A DNA stretch of 64,000 nt from contig NC_066313.1 in assembly GCF_022539315.1 (NCBI RefSeq), positions 38,477,059-38,541,058 of the forward strand, read 5' to 3'. A program made the position numbers and the translations under genes. The DNA is from Serinus canaria (Eukaryota; Chordata; Aves; Passeriformes; Fringillidae). Of this stretch, positions 35,160 through 48,400 are shown in pieces (position 1 is the stretch's first letter; each line of letters opens with the position of its first letter). The notes under the pieces are model-generated. The model searched no databases. It was not told the origin of the DNA and saw nothing but the letters and a program-made list of their open reading frames with translations.

Positions 35160-35745
35160 TGTCCTGGTTTTGGCTGGGATAGAACTAATTTTTCTTCCTA
35201 GTAACTAGATCAATACTCTGGTTTTTTTTCATTTAATATGTGAATAATGTTATAACACTGATGTTTTAGTTGTTGCTGAGCAGTGCTTATCCTGAGTCAA
35301 GGAGTTTTCAGTGTCTCATGTTCTGCCAGTGAGGAGGGGCACAAGAAGCTGTGAAAGAGTATAGCAGGGACAGCTGACCCAAAGTGGCCAAAGGGATATT
35401 CCATACCTCAGAAGGTCACGCCCAGTACAGAAACTGGGTCAAGTTGGCAGATAGGAGCCCATCACTGCTGGGGGACCAGCTGGGCATCTGTCAGCAGATG
35501 GTGAGCAATTGCATTGTGCATCACTTGTGGGTTTTGGTTTTTCCCTCTCTCTCTTTTTTTAATAGCTTATTTCACTATATTATTAGTAACAATATTAATA
35601 TTTTATTTCCATTGTTAACTGTTCTTATCTAAGCCTATGGAGTTTACCTTTTTTCCCATTCCCTTCTCCATCCTGTCTTGGTGAATGAAGAAGTGAGCAA
35701 GCAGCTGCATGATACTTTGCTTCTGGTTGGGGTTAAACCATGATA
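35160..35745 (+). mobile_element. Solo LTR, avian ERVL-type endogenous retrovirus
   Basis: Begins TGTCCTGGTTTTGGCTGGGA and ends TTGGGGTTAAACCATGATA. Diagnostic middle blocks are GATGTTTTAGTTGTTGCTGA, GACAGCTGACCCAAAGTGGC, CAAAGGGATATTCCATACC, GGTGAGCAATTGCATTGTGC and GTGAGCAAGCAGCTGCATG. All fit the avian ERVL-type LTR shared with 8035-8623. The TATA region is degraded (AGTACAGAAACTGGG). The flanking pentamers GATTC and GTTCT do not match well, so the target duplication has decayed or an end is eroded. No internal retroviral genes adjoin it, so it is a solo LTR. Open frames inside it are incidental. Confidence 0.95.
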
Positions 35746-35749
35746 GTTC

Positions 35750-38700
35750 TCATATTTTATCCTGTAATATACATCTTTTTGAGGTATTCACAGTCTAACA
35801 GACAGAACTTACTCAACACAAATATTGCTTCTTTTGTAATTCATAACAATGCCTTGTTTTCTTCTTGTTAGGAGAATGTCTGCTAGGTAATTTAAGGTTT
35901 TATTCATGTGCAGACTGTAAAATTTCTGTGTTGCATAAGCGAAACCTTATTTTACTATGCTCTTCAACTCTGAAAATTCTATAATAGAACCACAATTCTT
36001 AGTTAAAAGTTTAGTGATCCTTTGTTTTAACCTTAGTTTTCAATTATGTAATGGAAAAGGTTCTGTTGGTGTGGTTGTAAAAGAATGTATGCATTTGCTC
36101 ATGTTCCTCTTAAAGCACTGATCTAGGTTTGTGGCCCAAAGAAATCCCAAACCTTCTTTACAGAGAATGTATACCTTATTTTCTAGACTTGTCATCTGTA
36201 TTTAAGAAAAGATTTATTCTCTGAAGCACTGTTCTGCAAGAGTAAGGAGAGGAAATTAATTTTAAGTATTTAAATAACTAGCTGTCAGGTAGGTGGGCAG
36301 ATCTTTTTGGCAGGTGCTTGATTCCAAAAGCTGTCAAGATTGATGTCATCTTTGTAGTCCTAACAGTAATTTTCCTTTCCCACAAAGCAAGTATGCAGAT
36401 TCTAAAACACTGCATATAGCATGAATTTTGTATTATACTTTATTTCTTTCATTTGTGAAAGAAATACAAGGTAGTTCTTCTTTCAGGTAACTGAAAATAT
36501 TAATATTGATTTTCTTTCAGGTGCTTTTCATAAAAATTGCTGTGAGTGATTGTTCTGTATTAGTAATCAAATGTTTTGGTGAGGTTGTCTATCAGCCTAT
36601 ATTTTATGAAAGGAAATCAGTTCAATTTTCAGAAAGATGCTTTGGAAAAAAAAAAACAAAAAAACCAACACAAAGCCAGAAGGTATTTTTTTTCCTTTTC
36701 CCTGTTGAATTGTGTTCGTTCTTCATGAAAAAACACATTAGGCTCCTTTCAAAAATAAGTTTTGACTAGTAGGAAAATTTTCAAAACACTGTCAACTTCT
36801 TAGAAAACCTAAAGATATTTAAGGACCAAAGTCACACTTAGAAGAGCAGCAATATGCATACATTAGTGTACTTGTAAATTTAGCACTGTCAACTTTCATT
36901 TCAGCTTGTAAAAATAAAACTGAAGTCTGCAGGAGACAGATGTGTAAGAGTAGCAGTTCTTTTATCTTCAGAGATGAAAGAAGGAGCAGTGTTGTATTAA
37001 ATTTTCTGAGGTTTGGTTAATTATTTTTGTTCTTGAAAATGTTTCAGTGATCTACTCTTTAGCTTTAGTATTGCAAGGACTTGATATATATAGCAGTATA
37101 ACCCATTTTCCAAGGCTTTTAATTTCAATAGGTCAGTACCTACAACTGACTTAGTGAGAGGCAGTAAACTTAAAGGTTAACTAAGCACGTGAAGTAATTT
37201 CCTTCCCTTTTTGCATTTCTGTTGTCCAGATTGTAAAGTGCAACTGAAGAGTAAGCATTTGTACCTCCTAATCATAGAGGTTTGCATTAATAATCTAATA
37301 ATGATGGAATATACACTGAATTGTTTACCCTTTTGTTTAATTGAAAGAAATTGCTTCAATATAAATAAACCCCTGAAACCTAGGTTCTTGTACTGTGAAG
37401 TCACTTAAAGAAACAATAGGTTAGGAAGAGTCTGGTAGTTTAGTACTTGAAAAAGAAGTTCTCGGATGTACAGAAATTGCAGTGAACTGTATTGCTGAAA
37501 GATACTGCTCCTTTTGCTGGATGATGGCTAAAATAATCTTGAAAAAAGGCTTCTTCATGCTAAAATCAAGGATTTGGAGAATGGCAAGGGATAGAAAATT
37601 CGGGCAGTCAAGACTAAAATGTGAGAATTTAGCCTTTTGTTAGTTTCTGATGTGGAAGTCTAATATTTAAAATGACTCCTCAGGCAATTTTACTGTTATC
37701 ATTTTACAGTAGCTCCTTAAAAGGATAATCTCATTATTCTACCCAGTGTTGCATCTAACAGGCAGCCACCCAAGAACATGATAGACAGAGCAATCTCAGA
37801 TGTTAGCCACTCATCCCTATGAAGTGCTGATGCTGGACATATCCATGACTCCCGAAGGCCACTGCAAAAATTCCCCACTAACACGGATAAAAAAATGTCA
37901 AGCAAAGTCAAGCAAAGATCAACGGAAAATGCCTCAGTAAAACTACTTTATTAACTATATAAACGTCATATTAAAATGTGAAAAGTTTGGGGGATTTATG
38001 ATCTCTAGCTTAAAGGCATGAACTAGCTCAGTTCAGTGTGTATGTGCCTCTATGTGTGTCTTTAAAAATGACATTCTTGGTTTTGACTGTGCAATGTTTG
38101 GTTTAGTGATTTCCTGTGACAGCATGTTTCACTTCATGCTTGATAGATTGTTCAATATTGGCTTAGGAAGAAATAGCAAGCATCATAAATGATTAAGCTC
38201 TCAATTCATCTTAAGACACAAGAAATGGTAGTGTTAAAATTGGCAATGTAGTTTAATTACATAAGAATTCTTTTTTTCTCTGTACAAGATAAAAACAGAA
38301 TGCAAGACAGAAGCAGGATGAAATGAGAATGAACTTCTGTATCTCTTTCACTAATTTTTATCCCAGTACCCCTCTCTCTCCCAAAATCGTAGACTGCAAG
38401 AAGGGTTTTACATATTGAACCTATCACAAGCATGAAGTTATTTTCTGGAAGTGATAAGTGAGAAGGAATACTGTTTTCCATGCCCTCCCATGTAGAAGAA
38501 AGGCATTTGTGCTCCCACTTTGCAAGAACACTTGCTAACCATGTGCAACTTTGAAAAATCTCTTGAATACAGCAGTGCCAGTTTAATTTAGGCCTAGTTC
38601 TTATCAATGCTTTTGCAGATGCTGAAGGCAACAAGCCATGTAAGTCACTTACAGAACTTTCCAAATTGCTTTCCATGTCTCAGTGCTGAGAGTGAAAGCA

Positions 38701-40170
38701 TTGCTCATGGCAATGGCCCCTCCAAAGCCCTTTGCTAAGTACAATTAGTTTTTAAAGCAGACCTACAATATTATTTATAAAACTCCCAAAAGATGATGGA
38801 GGACTCAAAATAATTTGCTTCCCACTGCAGTCTGATGGGTGTGTAATAAAGACCAGATCTTTATTGCAAGACTGATGCAGAAATTTTGCCTCCATTCCAA
38901 TGCACAGATTCAGGAAAAAGCAATGTTTGAAACTGGATCATTCCCTAGGTTGCAGGTTGGATTTTGCTGTGTAAGAGCCTAAAGACAAGAAGCCTGAGTG
39001 AATGCTACTTTCTAGTCACTGGGCTTTTCTTGAGTTAGCTATTGCCACACCATTCTGCTGCAACTGCTTTCAGTCTCACTGCCAATAGGTTCTTTTACAA
39101 GAGGAGGGTGTTTCTGCACAACCTCACATTAGCTTCACCTCACCTCTATTGCCCCAGCTCACCTCCAGCTTTCCCTGAGCTACTGAAGAAAGGCAATTGA
39201 GAATTGATAACCCTAAATTGTAGAGAGATCTGAAAACTACAGGAAGAAATATCTCACATCCATTTTTTGACTGCTGTCTGGTCTAAGCAATTTCAATTGG
39301 AGGTCTCATTTTGGACAGCAAATTACAAGTAAAGAATAAAATTTCATACAGTTTGAGGAAAGTTAGTACAATACTGGGTCTCATTTAAGAACTGCATCAG
39401 TTGTATCCTTGAAACCTTTACAGTCTAGACAGAAGGGGAGTATTTTTAACACAACACAAAGGTCTTCATACTTCTCTGTAGGAAAATGGTACAGTAGAAA
39501 AAAGGAATCCTTACAGCAAAAAAACGACTAGTGCAACCTTCAAAGAATGGTATTGTTTGAAGTGTTACAAATTATTATAGAAACTTAAATGTATGTTTAC
39601 AGCTAGACACTCAAACAAACCATGAAATAATAGTAGCAAGACAAAAAGGAGTTACCAATACCACCACAGACTTCAGACTGGATGGCTGCTTTGACCTAGG
39701 GGCATTTACTCAAGATCAAACCTAGTTATCAAGTTCTTGCTGTAATATTATGCAGCCATCAGGGTTTGCTTGCCTTTATCATCTCTAGATCACATTGCAA
39801 ATGGAAAATTATGGGGAAGCTATACAACCATTCATAAGAGAAGCAACTGAAAGCATAAAATATCAGAACAAAAGTAGTAATTTCTGTAATTTTTTGAAAA
39901 CAAACAATTTCTTCTTTAATTTCTCATTATGTTTTCCTACATCCTTTAAAAACACCATAGAAATATTTCTTTGTAGAAAGATTAGGTACTAATATGAAAG
40001 TACAACTGTTTTAGGTATTTACAATTTCATTAGATAAAAAACTTGCAAATCGGACTCTATAATATTTAGGTAATTTATATTCTCACTTTTGACTTGTCAG
40101 CTCCTTTTTTGCTTCATCAGACCATTGCCTGAACTTTCAGCATGTATAGGAAATATCAAGAACACCTGCT
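35750..40170. other. AT-rich DNA, nothing recognised
   Basis: No repeat family or RNA gene was recognised. A possible acceptor (TTGATTTTCTTTCAG ending 36521) precedes a short open stretch, but with only about 58 bases to the next GTGAG it is not persuasive. The 139-codon minus frame at 38257-38676 has no recognisable domain. Confidence 0.6.
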
Positions 40171-40172
40171 TT

Positions 40173-40243
40173 CAAATTATAATTCCAAATTATAATTCCA
40201 AATCATAAAGAATCCACTTCCTAGATTTTTTATAATTTGGAAT
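40173..40243. repeat. Short tandem array with inverted copy
   Basis: CAAATTATAATTC occurs twice in tandem (40173-40185, 40186-40198), followed by a diverged third unit. Its reverse complement TATAATTTGGAAT lies at 40231-40243, so the array can fold back on itself. Confidence 0.85.
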
Positions 40244-40244
40244 C

Positions 40245-42420
40245 TTCTCTTTTTTGAAACCTGAAATGCAAAATTTATATACACCTAGTAAGGTATTAGT
40301 TCATGGTGTTCACTCCCTCAAAGTAGAACATGTAGTTTTAGAAATGAGCACATACCTTATTCTCATTAAAATGCCTACACATTTTCCTTTTTTCCAAATA
40401 GTTTAACAGAGGAGAGGACCTGATGACAGTACATGAAAAGACAAGACCTACCTCATTTTCAGTTCATCCATTTTGTGTTTTAGAAAATAGATTGAGAATT
40501 GAAGAAGAATCAGCTAGGGATTTTTTTAGATAATATAACTAGAATTATATTTAACTGAGAACACATGAAATTAAACTGGAACTTTGAAACCATGTATAAG
40601 AAAAAAAAAAAGAAAAAAAAAGCTATTTAATTGCAGCCTGTGTTTGGTTTGTCATAAGAATTAGGTGTCAAGGTGCCTTATAAAATTAATTCAGTATTCT
40701 ATAAGCATTGCTATACTTTCAGTGAAATCTTTTATTTTCCACCTTTATTCCTCTTAGAGTCAAAACATAGTATAGCTTAATCTGAATGTCTGCACGAGGG
40801 ATAGTACAAAATTAAACTGCTGAAAACCAGCAGTACTTTTTATTTTCTTGGCAGAGCTGTTTTTACTGCTATTCACAGTCACTCTGTAGATGTCTTCTGA
40901 AAAATACAAATATGTATGTATCAGAACAGTACATTGAAAACCTAATACATCATTCCTAGCAAGAAAAGAGAAAGTGAAAGGACAAATTCTTTAATTATAT
41001 TTTATTTCAGCCTTTTCCCAATGCATAAAAAATGTTTCAAAGGACTTTTAAAGAACACAGGTAAAATTTCAGCCAGTGTCACACAGCATCCCAAATATAT
41101 GTTTAAAAAAAACACCTGACAATTCAGGTGACAATTCCATGGAGAGATGAGCATGTAGTTAAACCACAGCTGGGACTACAGCCTTGAATGCCCAGCACTG
41201 ACATTCAGAAAAACAACTTCTCAGCATCTGGCTGCCTCTAATTCACCCAGAGCCTTTCCAGTTCCACTTCTTTCAAAAAAAGGCTGACTTCACCTAGATT
41301 TAGAGGTTGGCTCCCCAGTTCCTCTTATTCAAAGTGATACAACACAGCAGCAAGTTAAATTATCTACTCAGGTGATGGGTGACACACAGTGGGATCTCAC
41401 CTTGAAGCAGTTGGAGTCCATGGGCACAAATTATGCTTTGAGTTTATGCTCTTTGTATCCTTGAATACTTATACATCCTATGTTCCTCAGAAAGTGGCAA
41501 ATCTTATCACTCATTGCAAATTAGATAATCACGTTATTCCCTTGCTAAGCACAGAGGCAAGCCCTAATCATGGGCTGCAATCCACTTAGTGAACATTATG
41601 CACCTTGATGGGCCATGTCTGAGAAACATCTGCACCCCAGGGATATAATACAGGCCATACTCAGCCACTGGTCAATCTCCTGCTGTTCACCAGGCATCCC
41701 ACTCATTGCTGAAACAGAAAGGGCTTGTCAGTTGCACTCTCCAGCTTCCTGGGGTTCCAGGTTCTTCATGGCTTCAGTACTTAGATTTGATGTTCTCTCG
41801 TCTGTGAAACATCATAATTGCCTAGACCTGAAATAATCTCAAATGACATTAAACTTATGATTCAGACAATTCATTTTATTGCTTGAAATGCCTTTGATAT
41901 CAGTCTACCTGAAATTTTAAATTCACTCCTTTCTCAGCGAACAATATGACTTTTTTGCCACATAAAAGCAGCGTGAAGGAACATAATTTACATCTTTGTA
42001 AAATTATTTCATATTTTTAAAAATTTAAAATAATTTAGCAACCATTAAGAATAATAATCAAAATTGGTTTAGAATGCAGTAACAAAATATTTAATTTTGC
42101 TCCAAACAGGTTTTTGGGTTTATTTTTTTAAATTATTATTATTAGTTTGCAAATAAATTTAAAATACTAATTTTAATTTTCTGTTCCACTGATCTTTTTA
42201 CCTGACAGTCATTCCAAAACTAACTTCTCCACTGTCTAATTCTCTTTTGGCAACTCACAGTCTTACCATTTGCTGCTGACAATTGTTGGCAATGAATATT
42301 TTTATTAGTAATATGCAAGAAGTATTTCTTTTCCATAACGTTTTACTCTCAGCAACAACAAAATAGCTACTTAGCACTCTCTCTGGGGATTTCCACATTT
42401 CAAGTTATACTGAAAAGCAC
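40245..42420. other. AT-rich DNA, nothing recognised
   Basis: Includes A-rich tracts near 40600 and a small palindrome CACCTGA..TCAGGTG at 41113-41130. The more GC-balanced stretch 41150-41830 shows no recognisable repeat or exon. Confidence 0.6.
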
Positions 42421-42423
42421 ATG

Positions 42424-42880
42424 GACCTGTTGGAGTGAGTCCACAAGAGGATTACAATGATCAGGATTACAGATAAAGAGGCTGCAACACCTCTTCTATG
42501 AAGCCAGGCTGAAAGAGCTGGGCTTGTTGATCCTGGAGAAAGCTCCAGGGAGACCTTGAAACAACTTTCGATACCTAGAGAGCTCAAACTGGAGAGGGAC
42601 TTTTAACAAGGGCATGTAGTGACTGAACATGAGGTAAGGGCTTTAAACTGAAAGGGGCTGGTTTTAGACTGGATGTCAGGAAGAAATTAATTCCTGTGAG
42701 GGTGGTGAAGCACTGGGACAGCTTCCCCAGGCAGGATGCCCCATCCCTGGAAGTGTTCAAGGCCAGGCTGGATGGGGCTCTGACAACCTGGTGTAATGGA
42801 AGGTGTCCATGTCCCCAGCAGGAGGATTGGAATGGGATGATCTTAACAGTCCTGTCCCAACCCAAGCTACGTTCCTATTT
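42424..42880 (+). mobile_element. CR1 LINE, 3'-end copy (5' truncated)
   Basis: Reads forward through CR1 landmarks: GACCTGTTGGAGTGAGTCCA, AGAGCTGGGCTTGTTGATCC, GGAGAGGGACTTTTAACAAG, GGGCATGTAGTGACTGAACA, TGTGAGGGTGGTGAAGCACT, GTGTTCAAGGCCAGGCTGG and TTAACAGTCCTGTCCCAACC. A block of about 20 bases around the usual TTGCCCAGAGAGG segment is reduced. The terminal octamer repeat is eroded to GCTACGTTCCTATTT. Open frames on both strands here belong to the element. Confidence 0.93.
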
Positions 42881-42889
42881 AAGATTAAA

Positions 42890-45385
42890 TGGGAGAAGTT
42901 ATGTAAAGCCCCATACTTTTCTAATTACAATATCTTTGTTACAATAACCTTCAACAATGACAATCTGAAGGGTTTTATGTATTTAGCATTTTGATTTTAT
43001 TTCATACTGTCAGTAACTGAAAACTAATTTTCTTAAAGGAAATGTAATATAAAAGCATAATTGATCTAAATGTAAATGTAAATAAAACTAATTGTAAATG
43101 AAAATAAAAATAATTCCTTCTCTGGTGACGCTTAACTGCAGCAGGCTATTTAATATACCTTATTTTTATCTCCAGTGGGTTTTCACTGTTTGTACTGGGG
43201 AAGATCTCAGAAAAACTTTTCAGCTTGCAGATTTTTTTGGGTTTTTTAGTTGGAGTTTTTTCAGTTTGATCTACAAAACTTTAATACCATTTTGCTGTTT
43301 TGCCAGTTGTCAGTAATATATCCATGTCAGCTGTATTCATAAAGAAAGTTGCTTCACAAATATCTTCATAAATCTCTCATACTCTATTGTAAAACGCAGG
43401 GCCAGCAGTACATTCTCTGAGATTGGACAGAACTCCAGTGCTCTGAGTATTGTATCAATTCTTCTTCCAGCATCACAATCTGTGTGTTTCCTATGGCTGA
43501 TAGAAATTTCATTGCTATATTGCTTACTGGCTCAAAAACAACTACAAGAAAAATTCTATTTGCACTGCCCTTGATTTAAACTCTTTATCTCTTAGTAATG
43601 AAAAGAGTGCCCTCCAAGACAATCTAGAATTTTGGTTTAGAAACTCTATAATTCACATATTCTAGAATTTACATATTGTATTGATTTTAATTTTTTTTTT
43701 ACATAATCATCATATTCAAAGAATCTACAGGTATTTTAAAATCAAAACATATATTCTTTTTGAAACTGTCTGTTGCATGTTTTGGCTTTTCTTTTTGCAT
43801 CCTGAATAGCAATTTATCTTGCTCTCTGATAATATAATCTACCCCTTTGGAAGAGTGTTGATTAGAATGTATCTATCTTCACAGACTTTTGTCATAGTGA
43901 TGCATGGATAGTCCTGTGTGCAGTCTTGTCCTGTACATTCATTTTTCCTGCAGCTTTAATATTTTCACTTGTTTGTTTAAAAATAATTTTAACCCTTTTA
44001 GCACATTTTACTTTGAAAAATTGGAGTATTTTAAGACAGCAGAAGATTGATGTATGTGAATTTGGCTGTAAAAATCTGTTTACAATGATGACAAAGTGAG
44101 TAAGGCTTCCTTGACTGATAAAAAAAGTTCATGAAAATGCACTGTGAACTTTTTGCACTTTTTTTTTTACCCTCTGCATTGCACTTTCTTGCCTTTACCT
44201 CAGACTGTGTACAAGTATTCATATTGATTATGAAAAGGAAAATCCTCTCTCTTATTAAGTGCTGATACGTTTTTAACACTTAGGGCGGGAGAAAAAAATT
44301 GTCTCAGTCTGCTAGCACCTCTCTGCAGAAAAATGCTGGTACATGAAAAGTTATCCATCTGTTCCTACTTCTTTGAAGAGCAACTAATTTTTGTAATGGA
44401 TAAGGATGGCTGTTCAGTTCTTTCTCTTCATAATCAGACTGAAAGCAATTAAATTCCTCCAGAATGCCATAGTAACAGCTTGTTTTTCTCAGACTGAGCT
44501 GTTGACTGGTCTGGCTCCCCACCTTCTCTATTGTTCATTCATAGATCAAATAGAAACTAACTGCAGGGACCTGTTACAAATTGAAGGGAATAATTTGTCA
44601 TATATCTAATTTATTTAAGAGGCCTTTTGATTAGATTTTATTAAATAGTACTATAGGACCTGTATTAATCTATTTGATCTTGTATTTTAAAAATATCCTA
44701 GCAAATATTAGTGTCACATGCATTAACACAGTCAGTTTGGAAAAAAAAAACAAAAAAACTGACTATTTAGAATTTTTAGTTTATAAAGTTCTCCATTTAA
44801 GACAGCTTTGCAAGAGATGTTTTCCAATATGTTATCTGTACCAAGTTATGATTACAGTCCTGGTTACAGCTGTCATCTTTAGTTGCAGCAGACATTTTGG
44901 CATTTGGAAATTACCCTCATCTGGTAATCTGCATTCAGAGCAAAATTTAATTTCTTTGGATGAATACATCAATTAAGAATTAAGTAGAATGTTTAGGCTC
45001 TGGATCTGTGCTTTGTATTACCTATCACAAAGATGCAATTTTCTCTAGATTTTCTATTGTTCCCTCTCCAAGGCTACTGAGCAATATTTTTTGTTTCGCG
45101 TCTTTCAGTAGATTTTAATTTCCCCTTAAACTGATGTTGAACTGCAGCTTCTCAATCTTACTATCAGAGAAATATATGTATAGCTCAATGAAAATTCATG
45201 TGGCTCTTTTTTGATTTTTCAAAGAGAAAAGGATGTGATCAACGGGTGACGATGTGTTAGAGATGTGCAGTTAAAGCATAACCCTGTAGGATGCTCCTGA
45301 GTGCACTTCTGAAATGCTAATTGTGCTAGTCAGGTCCATTTAGAGAGGTGCTTGCTCAGTGTTCATTCCCAGAAATGGTTTGTAA
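42890..45385. other. AT-rich DNA, nothing recognised
   Basis: TAAATGTAAAT-type low-complexity repeats occur around 43066-43110. No exon or repeat family was recognised. Confidence 0.6.
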
Positions 45386-45388
45386 AAT

Positions 45389-45462
45389 CATAATAAATAA
45401 ATCATAATAAATAAATAAATAAATAAATAAATAATATAATATATATATATATATATATATAA
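45389..45462. repeat. Compound (AAAT)n and (AT)n microsatellite
   Basis: ATAATAAATAAATC-type units are followed by about seven TAAA units and then about eleven AT units. The minus-strand open frame across it encodes Ile-Tyr repeats and is an artefact. Confidence 0.95.
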
Positions 45463-45469
45463 AAATCAG

Positions 45470-48400
45470 AATATTGATGCTGTGATGCAGTAAATGAATT
45501 GTTTTTCTTGTCCCTCTAATATATAATATGTCCTTTGAGGTAAAGCCCCACACATAGAGGACTTTCTCAAGTTAAACATCAGCCCTCCTCAGGGGGTGTG
45601 TGAAGCAAAGACAAAATTATCTGCAGTTCTGGTGAGTAGTTAATGTGGCAGGATCAGAGGGTTTCCCAGAGTGGATGTACAGCTCCTGCTGGCTGTGGTG
45701 GGTGCTTGAAGTTGTGCACTGGAAGGTGTGTAGAAGTATCTATTCAGAGATGGTGCTGTGTGTGCAGCAGTTATGTCAACCCTTGCTGACTGTGACTAAA
45801 CAGTGGCAGCCAAAATTGCTGCAGATTCATCATGTTAGGGCTTGTTTCCTCCCAGAGGCTATGTTTGCAGCTGGTCTCCTTATGATTTTTAGCGACAAAA
45901 GCCCATGTAAAACTGCAGTCCAAAATAGCATTTAAAGGTGTGTTATTTTCTCTTCATACAGTGTTTTCAGTTTCTCTTCAGATTTGCATCCATCTATGCA
46001 ATTTTCATTTTCATAACTTATTGCTAAAGGATTAGCAGAGCGAAAAAAAATCCAAGACAGCAGTGGCATGGATTACAAAATCTGTCTTAAAAACTGCATG
46101 ACTACTCTCAATTATGAAAAAAATAAGTGCTAATAAGAACAGAAGATAAATTATTTCATTTTGATGGTTCATCTTATTTGTTTCTCTTTAGCTGATCATG
46201 CTGATGCACATGGCTTATCAAATGCTTTTCAAAGTAAGACTTTGTATATCAGTCTCAATTTTCAAAGATTCAAGAAAGATTTTATTAAAGATAAGAAAAG
46301 GGGAGTTGCTCAAATTAGACCTGTTTCTGGTTAAGCACGAGAAGATCTGGCCAGAATAGCCAGAAAAACAGTAAGGCTTATTGCTTCTCTATAACAGTCC
46401 TTCTGAGAGCAAAAATAAAGCCTGAATATTTGATAAAATTGAGACAATCTTCAAATTTATAAGAAGGATGTGGGAAAGTTAGCAATCTGCCTAAGGAAAA
46501 ATACATCCTAGAAAAGAAAAATAACAATTTTTTTGAAAGTCTGAGCCATTTTTAAACGAGAGGTTTTTTTGATCCCAAAAAAAGAAAGTCCCCAATATTC
46601 TTAATAGAAGAGACATTCAGACATGGTGATGTGAGTGACTGGCTAAGGTTGTTTAAAAAATTAGTTCCTGTATCTCACTCTCATATACTTTTAAACATGT
46701 TTTAATGGCAGTGTGTCATCACTGGGTGTTAGTGAAGATAATCAATGCAATATGTTCCTCAAGATTATTATGACAGTTAATTCATGGCTAAATAGACTAT
46801 CTGATGTGTAAGAAAGAAAGAGCAGTTTTGGAACTGGCACCCAACAAAATGTTTCATCTATGCTGTCATCTGGGTTTTTTTGATTGCTTCTTTCTCTTCT
46901 TTTTCTCTACTAAAGAAGAATCTTTGTGAGTTTTTTTGCAGGAACCTGGATTAATTGATGAAGTTGCTTAGGTAATAATTCATTTTTTTAAGAACAACCT
47001 ATTTTAACTCTTGCTTATAATGTCTCCAGTAATTTTATAGTCACTCTTAAGGAGGAATCAATAAAGCCTAAAACATAACAAAGAAATAAATAATTGGAAG
47101 TACACTAAGCAGTTACAGTCTCTTCATGTTTTATTATAGAAAGAGCAAACACTGTTCAGCTTCTGGAAAGGCTAAGCACCTTGAAATTTTAAATGTTAAT
47201 ACTGTGAGTTTGAATAAGAACATTCAAAATTCTGATGATCATCACACTGACCAAGAAACCTGACCATGATGTGGACAAATGCCCACACAGTCCCCAATTA
47301 AATTTAGACTGTATATATTCTTGATTTCCCTAATTATTAGAGCTGCATTATACATTTTACTGAGTAAATTAAGTTGATTTTTTAACAAGGCAGTTTAAAT
47401 TACTTTCTATTGCTTTGAGGAGGCTTTTAAATTGGCAGCTTTACTTGAATTATGTTGGATTCATTTTTCAGCAAGTGAACAAGCTAAGCCAATATTCTTT
47501 TTTGAAAGAAAGAAATTTATATTTGCACAAACAAGTTTGTACTAGCTGAATAATGATCTTTCTGGAGAAAAAAAGAAGATAATACTTTTTGTGGGGTTTT
47601 TGTGCAAGTTTAATTTCTCTATCTGCAGGTCATGTAATTTATTATTAAACAGATCTTTTTATAGACTGCCCATGATCCCAGGAACTCTAACATAAAAACA
47701 TTTGCTCAGAGAAAATCAGTGCTGGAAATGCTGTCTTTATTCTCAAAGTGGAAAAATAAGACCAGTATTATTGATGGATTTCATGGAAACATCTCTACAT
47801 TACAATGAGGGTGCAAAACAAAAATTTTGTTTGAATGTCAGTGATAACGTAACAGCTGCCATAGGATATACCCATAGAATTATAAATATGTCTGAGGAGT
47901 TTTTATGGACAATATTTTGTAGCCAAAATTGTTCCTCAAAAATCAAGGTGAATGATAAAAATCTCTTTAACTCATTCTGTTTCATTAATTTTCAAAAAGG
48001 CCAAACAGGTAGACAGAATTTACTTAGCAGAAGGTTGTGACTGCCCAGTTGAACCTCTGTCAAAGACATGACAGTAAAGTCAAGTAATTGCATTTTAAGC
48101 ACTATCTTTTATATCCACATATTTCTTGTTTTCTTGCTTCTTATGGTTGTGTTTCCATACTCTCTGCTGTTTCCTTCATAATTCCATATGTCAAAGCACT
48201 GATTTAAAGCTAAATGCTCAAATATATAATTTACTTCAAAGCTTGTCTTAATCTCTCCAGTACTTGAAGTTTACATATATCTGTGATAAGTTTGTCTTTG
48301 TTTGTTTCTGGAAAAAGTAAAACATTTGAGTAGCTGAACACAAGGGAAAGCAAATATTTTTATTTGCACATCTGTTCATTAATAAACAAACAATTTTTGC

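Noticed and set aside
36522..36579. Short acceptor-to-GTGAG segment as an exon
   Set aside because: Only about 58 bases, with a weak donor and no supporting peptide or neighbouring exon.
42405..42994. Open frames on both strands
   Set aside because: They are within or at the edges of a CR1 3' copy.
47702..48040. 112-codon frame
   Set aside because: The minus strand is also open over part of it, no domain was recognised, and there are no splice or promoter signals.
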